From Prevotella sp. E15-22 (lineage in GTDB: Bacteria > Bacteroidota > Bacteroidia > Bacteroidales > Bacteroidaceae): a stretch of DNA of 64,000 bases. The stretch lies in NCBI RefSeq assembly GCF_023204875.1, contig NZ_CP096247.1:2356001-2420000 (forward strand), written 5' to 3'. The notes beneath the pieces were generated by a model. That model ran no database searches, was not told the DNA's origin, and saw only the letters and a list, made by a program, of their open reading frames with translations. Position 1 is the first letter of the stretch. The number at the start of each line of letters is the position of its first letter. Both the position numbers and the translations under genes were made by a program. Positions 9,704 through 17,855 of this stretch are shown here, piece by piece.

Positions 9704-12613
9704 TTAATATTTTATAGTCCCATCATAACGTTTGTAGTAGCGACTTTCAAACTGTTTGCGGTATGCAGCCAGACGTGCTCTTGCATTAGCACCAGTCCAG
9801 CGGTTGTCATAACGGCGAGAAGCTGCGGTATAAGGATACAGCGGAGTGCTGATCTGATGAACCACAGCAAACGAAGAGCTATTAATAACATGCGACTTCT
9901 TGTTCAGCTCATAGTCGCGTGTCATTACATTCACGAGTTTAGAAGTGCTGGTAGCGTCGACAGTAACAGTCTGACCAGAACGGTCTGTTACAGTAAGACG
10001 GCCATTAGCACCACTAACAGTCAGACGCTGACGAATACCCAGCGTATCAGTACATGCAGTAGCATAAATACCTTCGTCAATCACATTATCAGCATAGACA
10101 GAGTTGTCCTGGAAGTGATAACGGATAAAGTCGTTGATGGTCTCGACCATAGCCAGAGCCTTGTCGCGCACAGCCTGAATCTCAGGACTGATAGCCTTAG
10201 CGCTCTTCTCGGCCTCATACTGCTCCTTCACAGGCTCATAGAGAGCCTTGATGTCGTTCCATGTGGGCAGGCCCTGAGCGTAAGCTTTCTGCATGGCTTC
10301 GTTATCGGGAGCATAAACCGTATAGTTATATGAGTTGAAATAATTCACATTATCAGTCAAGCCATTCTTGTTGGCAAAGGCATGATATGCCTCGTAACGG
10401 AACTTCTTGGTCACATCATTCTTCTCGGCCAGACGGTCGCTGGCAAACATCATCAGCTCGTCCATATCAAGGTCAGAACAGAGAGCCAGGAACTCAGAGA
10501 AACGAGCAGTGGTAGCGGTGTCCTCTTCCAGCACAGCCAGCACTGAGCGCTGAGGAGCCTGGATTACATGATCGATGGCATAGGCCTTACCGTTCTTCTG
10601 GTTGTATACCTGAGTCACGCTAGAAACGGGAACACTGCCCTCAATCTGAGCACCACTCTTCACGACGCCATTCTCAAACTTAATCTCGCCGCCGTGCTTG
10701 GTCTTATAATACTTGTTGCCATTAGAGCCCAGAGACTCACCCTCAGCCAGCACGATGGTGTGGTAGTTCAGGATATCCTGGAACTGCGACTTAAAGGCGC
10801 TAGCCGTTACACGACCGATAGAGTCGCCAATCTCCCACTGTCCGTCAGCATTCTTCAGACACTGCCAAGAAGAGCAATAAACGAATGGCGACTTGTTCTG
10901 ATAGTAGAACTTCAGGGCACGAGGCTCAGCGTCGGCCAGTGAAGAAGGATCGACATAGTAACGCTCGAAAGCATCGTCGGTGGGAATGAAGAATGCGTAG
11001 TTAGCACTCATGGCCAACAGATAAGCATAGTAGTTCAGGTTCAAGTCCAGAGGCTTAGACTTCTTACCATCGTTCACAGCCACGTTCATGATGCGCATGT
11101 TGCTCTTCAGGGTTACAGGAGCCGATACAGCCACCAGCGAGGGAGGAGCGAACATCTTGTTCAGCATATAGATAACACCATTGTTGGCAATCTTCACATT
11201 ATACTGATCGTTCTTGCGATCGAGCACCTGCAAAGAGATACCCATTGGGTCGTTAGCCTCGTCCATCACCTGTCCGAACTTCGAAGGAACAGTACCCACG
11301 AACGAGCGCTTCATCAGGTTGTCGACCAACTGCTGCACGTTCTGCAAGGGGATAGAGTCGATGTTCTGCTTCAGGTGCTCACGGTCGTTCAAAGCAACGC
11401 CGCCCTTTTTCACGCCAAACTCCTCCATCAGGAACTTACCCTCGCCATTGATAAAGAACTCTGCCAAGGCCGAGTCGGTGGGCACAAACATGGCAGCCAC
11501 GTCACAGTAAGGATCCTCGCCAGTACCATTATCATAGTTGTTCCAACCTGGATCGTAGGTCAGTCCATACTCCTGCGTCACACCGTTAGGATCCTTCATC
11601 AGCGAAGCACCCTGAGAGTAGTTACTGATATAACGCATCTGGAAGATACTGTCAATCTGTGGCAGACCATTAGCCTGAGCATAGTCATTATAGTTACGAG
11701 TTGTTCCGCCATCATAGAAAGGTGCGCTGAAGCGGTCGAGCATACGACTGAACAGAGACGACTCGCCGTTGTTGCGAATCACCTGAGCCATGTTGCCAGG
11801 AGGCACCAACACATCCGACATCTGGTGGATATAACCATTCTTACAAGTAATATCGGCACTCACAATCTTATTACGATAGATGTAAGCAGAGTGCTTATCA
11901 GGATCGTAAGGAGTACCAGTAACAACCTCAAAGTCACTGTCGGCGCCACGGGTTGTGATGCCATTGGTGGTCATCTGCTCCTCGGTGAAGTGAACCATCA
12001 TAGGACGAGTGTTGTCCATCACCAGATAGATGCCCTTGTTGTAGTACTTCTTCCAGTAGTCATTGTTGAGAGGCATGTCGGCCTCGCCTGCCATGTGAGT
12101 GATGGTGTCAACGACATTTGCACTGGTGATGTGCTTAAGAGCCATGCCCTGAACAATGGGGTCAACAGAGTTGCCCGAGATGTTCGAAAGCATCTCAACC
12201 AGCAGGGCATTGTCGAGCATAGAAGCATAAAGCAACTGCTTCTTCATGGCAATGGTCAGGTCGTCGTACGACTTGACACCCCATTGGTTGTCGGCATAGA
12301 AGCGCTCGAAAGCCTCATCGTTAGCCACAAACACGGTTTTTGAACCAGTTTTCGACAAGGTCTCTGCGTAGCCGAGGTCGTCAATCAGTCGCAGGTAGTT
12401 GTTGTACGTACCTGAGAGGATGACCTCATCTCCCTTTTGCAGGGACCCAGGATTCTTCAAAGCCTCGTAGATACTACCACCCAACCATGAAGGATAATTA
12501 CCCTCATCGTCAAGATCGTAATCGTCCGTACAGGCCGTGAATCCCCCACAAAGCATGGCAACTGAAAATGCTACACACATTTTCTTCGCCAGATCAGTAA
12601 TGCGGTTATTCAT
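9704..12613 (-). CDS. Large multi-FAS1 (fasciclin) lipoprotein, first gene of the SusCD operon
   Basis: A 969-residue lipoprotein with the lipobox Cys at residue 28 (GGFTACTDD). FAS1-type units can be seen at about residues 60-250 (TVFVANDEAFERFY, then NGYIHQMSDVLVPPG), 280-510 (AAMFVPTDSALAEFF; NGVIYMLNKMF), 515-690 (YAFFIPTDDAFERYY; NGKAYAIDHVIQAP) and 700-940 (YTVYAPDNEAMQKAY; KKSHVINSSSFAVVHQ). Four tandem FAS1 units make it an extended surface rod. It is the promoter-proximal gene, so it should be the best expressed. In ordinary glycan-utilisation loci this place is often held by SusC itself. The function is inferred: adhesion or capture of a host or dietary polymer. Confidence 0.85.
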   Translation of the reverse strand: MNNRITDLAKKMCVAFSVAMLCGGFTACTDDYDLDDEGNYPSWLGGSIYEALKNPGSLQKGDEVILSGTYNNYLRLIDDLGYAETLSKTGSKTVFVANDEAFERFYADNQWGVKSYDDLTIAMKKQLLYASMLDNALLVEMLSNISGNSVDPIVQGMALKHITSANVVDTITHMAGEADMPLNNDYWKKYYNKGIYLVMDNTRPMMVHFTEEQMTTNGITTRGADSDFEVVTGTPYDPDKHSAYIYRNKIVSADITCKNGYIHQMSDVLVPPGNMAQVIRNNGESSLFSRMLDRFSAPFYDGGTTRNYNDYAQANGLPQIDSIFQMRYISNYSQGASLMKDPNGVTQEYGLTYDPGWNNYDNGTGEDPYCDVAAMFVPTDSALAEFFINGEGKFLMEEFGVKKGGVALNDREHLKQNIDSIPLQNVQQLVDNLMKRSFVGTVPSKFGQVMDEANDPMGISLQVLDRKNDQYNVKIANNGVIYMLNKMFAPPSLVAVSAPVTLKSNMRIMNVAVNDGKKSKPLDLNLNYYAYLLAMSANYAFFIPTDDAFERYYVDPSSLADAEPRALKFYYQNKSPFVYCSSWQCLKNADGQWEIGDSIGRVTASAFKSQFQDILNYHTIVLAEGESLGSNGNKYYKTKHGGEIKFENGVVKSGAQIEGSVPVSSVTQVYNQKNGKAYAIDHVIQAPQRSVLAVLEEDTATTARFSEFLALCSDLDMDELMMFASDRLAEKNDVTKKFRYEAYHAFANKNGLTDNVNYFNSYNYTVYAPDNEAMQKAYAQGLPTWNDIKALYEPVKEQYEAEKSAKAISPEIQAVRDKALAMVETINDFIRYHFQDNSVYADNVIDEGIYATACTDTLGIRQRLTVSGANGRLTVTDRSGQTVTVDATSTSKLVNVMTRDYELNKKSHVINSSSFAVVHQISTPLYPYTAASRRYDNRWTGANARARLAAYRKQFESRYYKRYDGTIKY

Positions 12614-12722
12614 ACATTTTTAAGTTATTAATTGTTTTATATACTGTTATCGGTTGTAATTCATATATGGTGGAGCTCATCTTCTTCGCGCGTGCGCTTA
12701 TATATATAAGGTGTGCTCTCAT
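12606..12722 (-). CDS. Possible 38-codon leader ORF overlapping the start of the FAS1-SusCD operon
   Basis: A short open frame beginning ATG at 12722 (MRAHLIYISARAKK...) is preceded by a purine-rich stretch (AAAGAGAAAAAA). It ends in TAA at 12606-12608, eight bases inside the first FAS1 gene. It is basic and has no recognisable domain. Such an overlap could couple translation of the operon's first gene to the leader. Chance is a real alternative at this length. I list it only because its start has a plausible ribosome-binding context and it ends exactly at the next start. Confidence 0.2.
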   Translation of the reverse strand: MRAHLIYISARAKKMSSTIYELQPITVYKTINNLKMYE

Positions 12723-12737
12723 TTTTTTCTCTTTAGG

Positions 12738-12776
12738 TGGGCTATCCTTTCGGACGGCCAGTATTTTTTTTGTTTT
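12738..12776. other. Hairpin with flanking T-tract in the leader of the FAS1-SusCD operon
   Basis: GGCTATCC-TTTC-GGACGGCC can fold into an eight-pair stem with one mismatch. On the plus strand it is followed by a run of T, and on the minus strand it is preceded by A-rich DNA. As read by the minus-strand operon it would be a leader hairpin rather than a terminator. No TAnnTTTG box was found between 12614 and 12841, so the operon promoter is not located. An alternative sigma factor, or transcription through from upstream, are possible explanations. Confidence 0.3.
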
Positions 12777-12795
12777 TGGAATGATTTTGTTGTAA

Positions 12796-12828
12796 AGCCC
12801 TGCGCTCCCGTTTAGAGAGCACAGGGCT
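12796..12828 (-). terminator. Probable terminator hairpin after the secreted multi-module protein
   Basis: An inverted repeat, AGCCCTGtGCTC ... GAGCgCAGGGCT on the minus strand, starts 14 bases after the stop of the 16141 gene. The T-tract is better on the plus strand (ATTTTT) than on the minus strand (TTTACAAC). It may work weakly as a minus-strand terminator or block antisense transcription. Confidence 0.5.
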
Positions 12829-12841
12829 ATTTTTGATAGCG

Positions 12842-15800
12842 TTATTTCACAAGAATCTTCTGAGCCTTGCCATTGCGCACCACGATGTTCATGCCACGCT
12901 GCAGCTTGCTCACCTTAACACCAGTAATGGTGTAGATGCCATTGGCCACGTTCTTCTCGGTCTCTACAGTATCGACACCAGCCACAGGACCTTCCCATCC
13001 AGCGTTGTCGCCCTTGGTCACGAGGGTCAGCGTCCAGCCACCCACAGAATACCAGTTGCCGTCGAACACCTTTGGAGTCTTGCTGGCAGCAGTGCCACAC
13101 ATGGTACCGATGAACAACTCGTGGTTGGTCACCACAACGTCCTCGATCTCCTGATGCTTCCAACCGCGGCCCTGAGCACCGTTAGCATTATAGATGCTGT
13201 ACTGCAGGTCGGTGTAGTTGTCGTTCTCCACAGCTGTCTTAGCCTCTTCCCAGATAGGACCGAACTTATCGCTGGCAATAATCTGCTCGCCAGTAGCCTC
13301 GTCATTGTAGTAGTTCAAAGGAATCTCAACGAAGGTGGTATCAGTCACACCAGCGAAGATGTAAGCGCCCTCGGCAGGTGTACGTGTGTACACGCCTACC
13401 TTATAAGTACCGTTGGGCAGATCCTTCACCAACTGAGAGGCCTTGAAGCCAATCAAGCCAATGTGAGTGGTCTCGCCAGTCTCATCGTTGTTCACATCCT
13501 GAGAGTGGTATGAGTCGAAGTAACGGGTGTTAGAGCCGTCGAACCACTGACCGCTCTTCTGACCGTTGCCATCGCCATTACCCAGTACGATATCCCAGCC
13601 GTCGATAGCCTCAGCGTTGGGGTTAGAGATATAAGCGGTGTAGTCTGAAGCATCAGCATCCTCGTAGATATTCTGCTTCTTCACAGTAGCAACAGCAGCG
13701 TTCAACTCCTTCACCAGTGCATCGACAACAGTCTTTGTCTGCATCTGAGCAGTGAGGGTAGCCACATGGCTGGCCATCATATCCTGCAGGATCTTCTTAC
13801 CAGTCTCCTTAGAGGCAGCAGCCACCTCGTCGGCACTGCGATAAACAGGAGCGTAGCTGTTCACATAGTTGTTCAGCAGCTCAACAGTAGCATCCATCTT
13901 GGTGTAGGTTGCCTCGGCTGAAGCCACCCAACCCATCACATAGTCGTAAGCGAACTGAGCGATAGGAGCAGAAACGCCGAAGGCCTCGCGACCGTCAACC
14001 TCCTGGCCATCGAGCAGGGCCTTCACCCACAACATCACCTTATCCTTAACGATATCAGGATTCTCGTCGAGTGTCTCCTGAGTGGGGAAGTAACTCACGT
14101 ACTTAGCCTCACTGTTCTTAGCCTCAGTAAGAGCGGCATTCAGCACCTCGATGCTGTTCAGCATATAGTCAACAGCGGGATCACCATTAATATCAGTGCA
14201 CTTGTTGATAGAGTCGTTCAGGGTCTTCTTGTCGGCAGCCAGGTGCATAGCATCGGCATACTCCATAGCTTCAGCGAGCTTAGCGTCGTAGGTAGCCTTT
14301 ACAGCAGCCTTCACGTCGGCATCGCTGGCAGCACCCAGATAGTAGAGCTTGAAATTGGTGGCACAGAACCAGCCGGCAGAACCGTTGCCAGAACCAGTAC
14401 CCTCGGCACCGATGGTCAACTTACCATCAACCACGAGTACCTTGTCGTCGGCAGTCATGCTAACATTCTGCCATACGCTCTCGTCCCATCCCTCTTCAGT
14501 CAGGGTAGCAGTAGAGATCTTCTTGTCAGATGTGCTCTGAGCATATACGTGCTGATCGGTTGCGCAACCAGACTGTGTAATCAGGTCGGCAGAAACAGTG
14601 TAGTAGCCGTTGGGCAGATCGGTGATAGTCTGACCTACAGACACCACGCCTGTGAAGTTGCTGTACCATGCGTTCCAGCAGCTGCGTCCGCGCTGCCAGT
14701 TCAGGCGATGGTCACCATCCTTAATACCGTTGTTGGTCCAGCCGCCAGCGTTCAGATCGGGACTTGAAGCGCTACCTTCTACATAGCGGTCCTCGCCAGT
14801 CTCAGCGTCATAGCGCAAGGGGAACTCCCAGATACCGTCTACCAATACGGGCTCGGCCTCCTCATTGATGAACCAAGGATGCTGAACGAAGATGGTATAG
14901 TCGGCAGGATTAGTCTCTGAAGCCTCCTGCGACAGGTAGTAGGCCTTGATAGCGGCATTAGCCTCGGCAACAGCGCCCAGGAGCTGAGCCACCACATCAA
15001 CGTCTTCAGCAGGCTCGTTCTGCTTGTAACCAAGAATCTTGAGGTAGGCAGCGTCGAAAGCTTCCTTTCCAGCATAGTTGGTGTTCTTCAGCAGATTGTC
15101 CATCTTAGCCAAAACGGCATCAATCTTCTTCATCTCCTCGATGGCGGCACGAATCTGTACCATACGGGCGTTAGCCTCGGCCAAGAATGCTTCCATCTCG
15201 TCGGCATCGCCACTAGAAGTCATGTCGCTGATTTCCATTGAGTAGTCGGTCAGTTCGCTGGCCAGACCTACATAGCCTGCACCTGAAGCTGTCTTTGAGA
15301 GCTCATCACACTCCTCAGCCAAATCGTTGATGTCGGCAGCGAGCAACTCGGCACGGTCGGCCTCACCAATCTTGTAAAGCTTGATACCATCCAAGCAAAG
15401 GAATGGGTTGCTGCCAGAACCGCCTTCTGACTCGAAACCGAACTCCATTGAGAACTCAGCTGTAGGTGTGAACTCAATGATGTGCTTGGTCCACTCTGTG
15501 TCAGAGAAGCCAGTCTCGTCGTTCCAGGTGTCCTTACGGCAGGTTACCTTTGACAGGTTCTTACCCTTGGTACCACTGGGGTTCAGGTTAACAGCCCAGT
15601 ACTCCAAGCGATACTTGGCGCAGGGCAACTTAACGGTCTGCTTGTAAACAGCACGACCACCCCAACCGGCACGCATATAGGCAAAGCCCAGGTTGTCGGC
15701 ACCTGCAGCCTCAGCGGGCTTCTCAGGAACGGTGATGTAGGTAGAGCCATCGTCGGCCACAGGAATGGCTGCAGCGCCGAGGGCATAGGGCAGTGAGCCA

Positions 15801-16141
15801 AAGTATACCCACTCGCACTTGGGGAATGGCTGGTTGGTCTCAATCTGCCAACCCTGGATACGACCAATAAAACCGTTGGTAGCCTCCAGTGTACGACCGT
15901 CGCCACGACTCTTTGGAGTTGATGGATTTACAGTGGCATAAACAGTGCTATCGGCTGCAATAGCTGCGATAGAACGGTCACTCAGATTCTTTGTGTCGAT
16001 AATCTCCTTCTTGGAGCCGTCAGCCTGCCATGTCAGATCCTGATCGAACCCGGCATTACTGATGTAGTGAGTCACATCTTCCTGTGCAAACAATGATATC
16101 GACATCATTGCACTCACCACCATAAGTGATAATCTTTTCAT
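12842..16141 (-). CDS. Large secreted multi-module protein, probable carbohydrate-binding-like domains
   Basis: A 1099-residue exported protein with a signal peptide ending SISLFAQE and no lipobox. Three beta-sandwich-like modules can be seen. The first is at about residues 25-255 (YRLEYWAVNLNPSG ... FLCLDGIKLYKIG). The second is at about 430-600 (DLPNGYYTVSADLITQSG ... CATNFKLYYLG). The third is at about 860-1055 (DLPNGTYKVGVYTRTP). Between them are alpha-helical repeats of FIVAR-like character (LNAALTEAKNSEAKYV; LVKELNAAVATVKKQ). The C terminus (NGIYTITGVKVSKLQRGMNI) resembles the short tail of many Prevotella secreted proteins and may be a divergent type IX secretion signal. No catalytic domain is recognised. 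It is monocistronic, with a TAnnTTTG box 55 bases upstream. Its closeness to the FAS1-SusCD operon suggests, but does not show, shared function. Confidence 0.75.
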   Translation of the reverse strand: MKRLSLMVVSAMMSISLFAQEDVTHYISNAGFDQDLTWQADGSKKEIIDTKNLSDRSIAAIAADSTVYATVNPSTPKSRGDGRTLEATNGFIGRIQGWQIETNQPFPKCEWVYFGSLPYALGAAAIPVADDGSTYITVPEKPAEAAGADNLGFAYMRAGWGGRAVYKQTVKLPCAKYRLEYWAVNLNPSGTKGKNLSKVTCRKDTWNDETGFSDTEWTKHIIEFTPTAEFSMEFGFESEGGSGSNPFLCLDGIKLYKIGEADRAELLAADINDLAEECDELSKTASGAGYVGLASELTDYSMEISDMTSSGDADEMEAFLAEANARMVQIRAAIEEMKKIDAVLAKMDNLLKNTNYAGKEAFDAAYLKILGYKQNEPAEDVDVVAQLLGAVAEANAAIKAYYLSQEASETNPADYTIFVQHPWFINEEAEPVLVDGIWEFPLRYDAETGEDRYVEGSASSPDLNAGGWTNNGIKDGDHRLNWQRGRSCWNAWYSNFTGVVSVGQTITDLPNGYYTVSADLITQSGCATDQHVYAQSTSDKKISTATLTEEGWDESVWQNVSMTADDKVLVVDGKLTIGAEGTGSGNGSAGWFCATNFKLYYLGAASDADVKAAVKATYDAKLAEAMEYADAMHLAADKKTLNDSINKCTDINGDPAVDYMLNSIEVLNAALTEAKNSEAKYVSYFPTQETLDENPDIVKDKVMLWVKALLDGQEVDGREAFGVSAPIAQFAYDYVMGWVASAEATYTKMDATVELLNNYVNSYAPVYRSADEVAAASKETGKKILQDMMASHVATLTAQMQTKTVVDALVKELNAAVATVKKQNIYEDADASDYTAYISNPNAEAIDGWDIVLGNGDGNGQKSGQWFDGSNTRYFDSYHSQDVNNDETGETTHIGLIGFKASQLVKDLPNGTYKVGVYTRTPAEGAYIFAGVTDTTFVEIPLNYYNDEATGEQIIASDKFGPIWEEAKTAVENDNYTDLQYSIYNANGAQGRGWKHQEIEDVVVTNHELFIGTMCGTAASKTPKVFDGNWYSVGGWTLTLVTKGDNAGWEGPVAGVDTVETEKNVANGIYTITGVKVSKLQRGMNIVVRNGKAQKILVK

Positions 16142-16196
16142 TTGTAGTAAAGTTAGTAAAATTAGTTAGATAAATTAATATATTAATTTGCGGATG

Positions 16197-16204
16197 CAAA
16201 AATA
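16197..16204 (-). promoter_or_regulatory. Bacteroidetes -7 box (TATTTTTG) for the secreted multi-module protein
   Basis: The minus strand reads TATTTTTG, an exact TAnnTTTG match, 55 bases upstream of the ATG at 16141. Confidence 0.55.
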
Positions 16205-16360
16205 CAAAAAAAGTTTTAATGAGCCACACTTTTTCTTAAAAAAAATCAAGCAACAAGCGAAGATTGCACATTATTACCTCCATATAGGACAAAAGGTGTA
16301 CAAATAATGTTGAAATATGTGACAAAAAACTGGGGGTCTGAGAAAACACCAACTAGAACG

Positions 16361-16388
16361 AAAAAAGGGAGCAAAAACTCCCTTTTTT
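16361..16388. terminator. Symmetric terminator hairpin downstream of asd
   Basis: AAAAAAGGGAG-caaaa-CTCCCTTTTTT is a perfect hairpin with A and T tracts, able to act in both directions. It is about 280 bases past the asd stop, the only plausible minus-strand transcript it could end, so the asd message may include the structured repeat. Confidence 0.6.
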
Positions 16389-16401
16389 CATACCCCCATC
16401 G

Positions 16402-16500
16402 ATTTCACCTTGCAACGGAGGCTGTTTTACACCCTAACGGAGGCTGTTTTACTATGCAAAACAGCATGAGTTGCAGTGTAACTCAGGCTCCGTTACAACC
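16402..16500. repeat. Small structured intergenic repeat with 17-bp direct repeats
   Basis: AACGGAGGCTGTTTTAC occurs twice (16414-16430 and 16436-16452), and the same GGAG core reappears inverted as GCTCCGTT at 16487-16494. Two nested hairpins lie inside: CTGTTTT/AAAACAG (16444-16464) and GAGTT/AACTC (16468-16484). The dense symmetry and lack of coding content suggest a dispersed repeat of REP or MITE type. Only one locus is in the window, so dispersal cannot be shown here. Confidence 0.6.
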
Positions 16501-16671
16501 TAAACGAATATTCGATTGCGTTCTAAATCTTTACACTTTTCTCGTCAATTTCGCAACCACTTCATTTTCAGCGCTTTACAAACTTGTTCATGTTTCGCCT
16601 GTACGCACAAAAAATTTTTTTGGTGCAGAATTTTTAAATCTCAGCGAGGCTATTGTAAAACAAAATCCATG

Positions 16672-17694
16672 TTATTTGAAGCAGGGAAGTGCCTTCTTCT
16701 CTACCAGATACTCGCCAATCTGCACGGCATTCAAGGCAGCACCCTTGCGAATCTGGTCGCCTGAGAGCCAGAAGGTCAGACCGTTCTCATCGGTGAGGTC
16801 CTTACGCACACGACCAACAAAAACATCGTCCTTTCCAGCCGTCTCGAGAGGCATGGGATACTTCAGGTTAGCAGGGTCGTCAACGAGCGTGCAACCAGGA
16901 GCCGCTGCAATGGCTTTCTGTGCCTCTTCCACGCTGATGGGCTTCTCAGTCTCAATCCAAACAGACTCCGAGTGAGAACGTAACGAACTGACACGAACAC
17001 ACATAGCCGAGCACTTGGCATCGGTATGCATAATCTTGCGAGTCTCGTTATACATCTTCATCTCTTCCTTGGTATAGCCGTTGGGCTGGAACACATCAAT
17101 CTGGGGAATCACGTTATAGGCCAACTGGTGGGCAAACTTCTTGATGGTCTTCACCTCGCCTGTCTCCACTATCTCCTTATACTGCTGCTGCAACTCGGCC
17201 ATGGCGGCTGCACCTGCGCCTGAGGCACTCTGATAAGATGACACATGGATGCGCTTGATGTGACTGATATTCTCGAGGGGCTGCAGAACAACCACCATCA
17301 TAATCGTGGTACAGTTGGGATTGGCAATGATGCCGCGAGGGCGCTGCAAAGCATCCTCGGCATTGCACTCAGGCACCACCAAGGGCACATCGTCGTCCAT
17401 ACGGAAAGCGCTTGAGTTGTCGATCATCACGCAGCCGTACTTCGTAATGTCCTCCGCAAACTCTTTGCTGGTGCCAGCACCTGCCGACGTAAAGGCTATA
17501 TCTATATCCTTGAAGTCGTCGTTGTGCTGTAAGAGTTTCACGGTCAGTTCTTTACCCTTAAAGGTATACTTGGTACCAGCAGAACGCTCAGAACCAAACA
17601 ACACCAATTCGTCCATGGGGAAATTTCTCTCGTCAAGCAGGCGTAAAAACTCCTGTCCTACAGCGCCTGAAGCGCCAACAATTGCTACTTTCAT
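16672..17694 (-). CDS. asd: Aspartate-semialdehyde dehydrogenase
   Basis: A 340-residue enzyme that reduces beta-aspartyl phosphate to aspartate semialdehyde with NADPH. This is the branch point to lysine, diaminopimelate, threonine and methionine. The N-terminal Rossmann motif is [14 protein letters not shown]. The catalytic cysteine lies in NPNCTT, and the substrate-binding [14 protein letters not shown] follows. A typical length and complete motifs make the assignment firm. It stands alone on the minus strand, divergent from the Kef-type antiporter, with its own TAnnTTTG box 35 bases upstream. Confidence 0.97.
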   Translation of the reverse strand: MKVAIVGASGAVGQEFLRLLDERNFPMDELVLFGSERSAGTKYTFKGKELTVKLLQHNDDFKDIDIAFTSAGAGTSKEFAEDITKYGCVMIDNSSAFRMDDDVPLVVPECNAEDALQRPRGIIANPNCTTIMMVVVLQPLENISHIKRIHVSSYQSASGAGAAAMAELQQQYKEIVETGEVKTIKKFAHQLAYNVIPQIDVFQPNGYTKEEMKMYNETRKIMHTDAKCSAMCVRVSSLRSHSESVWIETEKPISVEEAQKAIAAAPGCTLVDDPANLKYPMPLETAGKDDVFVGRVRKDLTDENGLTFWLSGDQIRKGAALNAVQIGEYLVEKKALPCFK

Positions 17695-17728
17695 TCTATA
17701 TACGATATTAATTATACCATTTGGTCTG

Positions 17729-17736
17729 CAAAATTA
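17729..17736 (-). promoter_or_regulatory. -7 box (TAATTTTG) for asd
   Basis: An exact TAnnTTTG match on the minus strand, 35 bases before the asd ATG. Confidence 0.6.
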
Positions 17737-17779
17737 CAAAAAACTTTCTTTTATCGTGGCATTATTACAGAAAAAGTTG

Positions 17780-17787
17780 TAAATTTG
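17780..17787 (+). promoter_or_regulatory. -7 box (TAAATTTG) for the antiporter operon
   Basis: An exact TAnnTTTG match on the plus strand, 68 bases before the antiporter ATG; divergent from the asd promoter 43 bases away. Confidence 0.55.
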
Positions 17788-17855
17788 CAAACAAATTGAT
17801 ACATATTCATGATTTATTCCAGCATCCTGCCAATCAGGACGCTTTATAAAGCATT

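Larger units (their letters stand above)
16142..16671. other. 530-base intergenic region: promoter, hairpin and structured repeat
   Basis: No gene is supported here. It holds the promoter of the 16141 gene, a terminator-like hairpin at 16361-16388 and a small structured repeat at 16402-16500. A plus-strand open frame crosses it into asd but has no coding character. Positions 16500-16671 are AT-rich and I see nothing further in them. Confidence 0.7.

Noticed and set aside
602-12343. Many long plus-strand open frames opposite the FAS1/SusCD operon
   Set aside because: All are antisense to clear lipoprotein and receptor genes and have no family features.
16307-16975. 222-codon plus-strand open frame across the asd downstream region
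   Set aside because: Its second half is antisense to asd, and its first half is the structured repeat and terminator. No domain, ribosome site or promoter fits.
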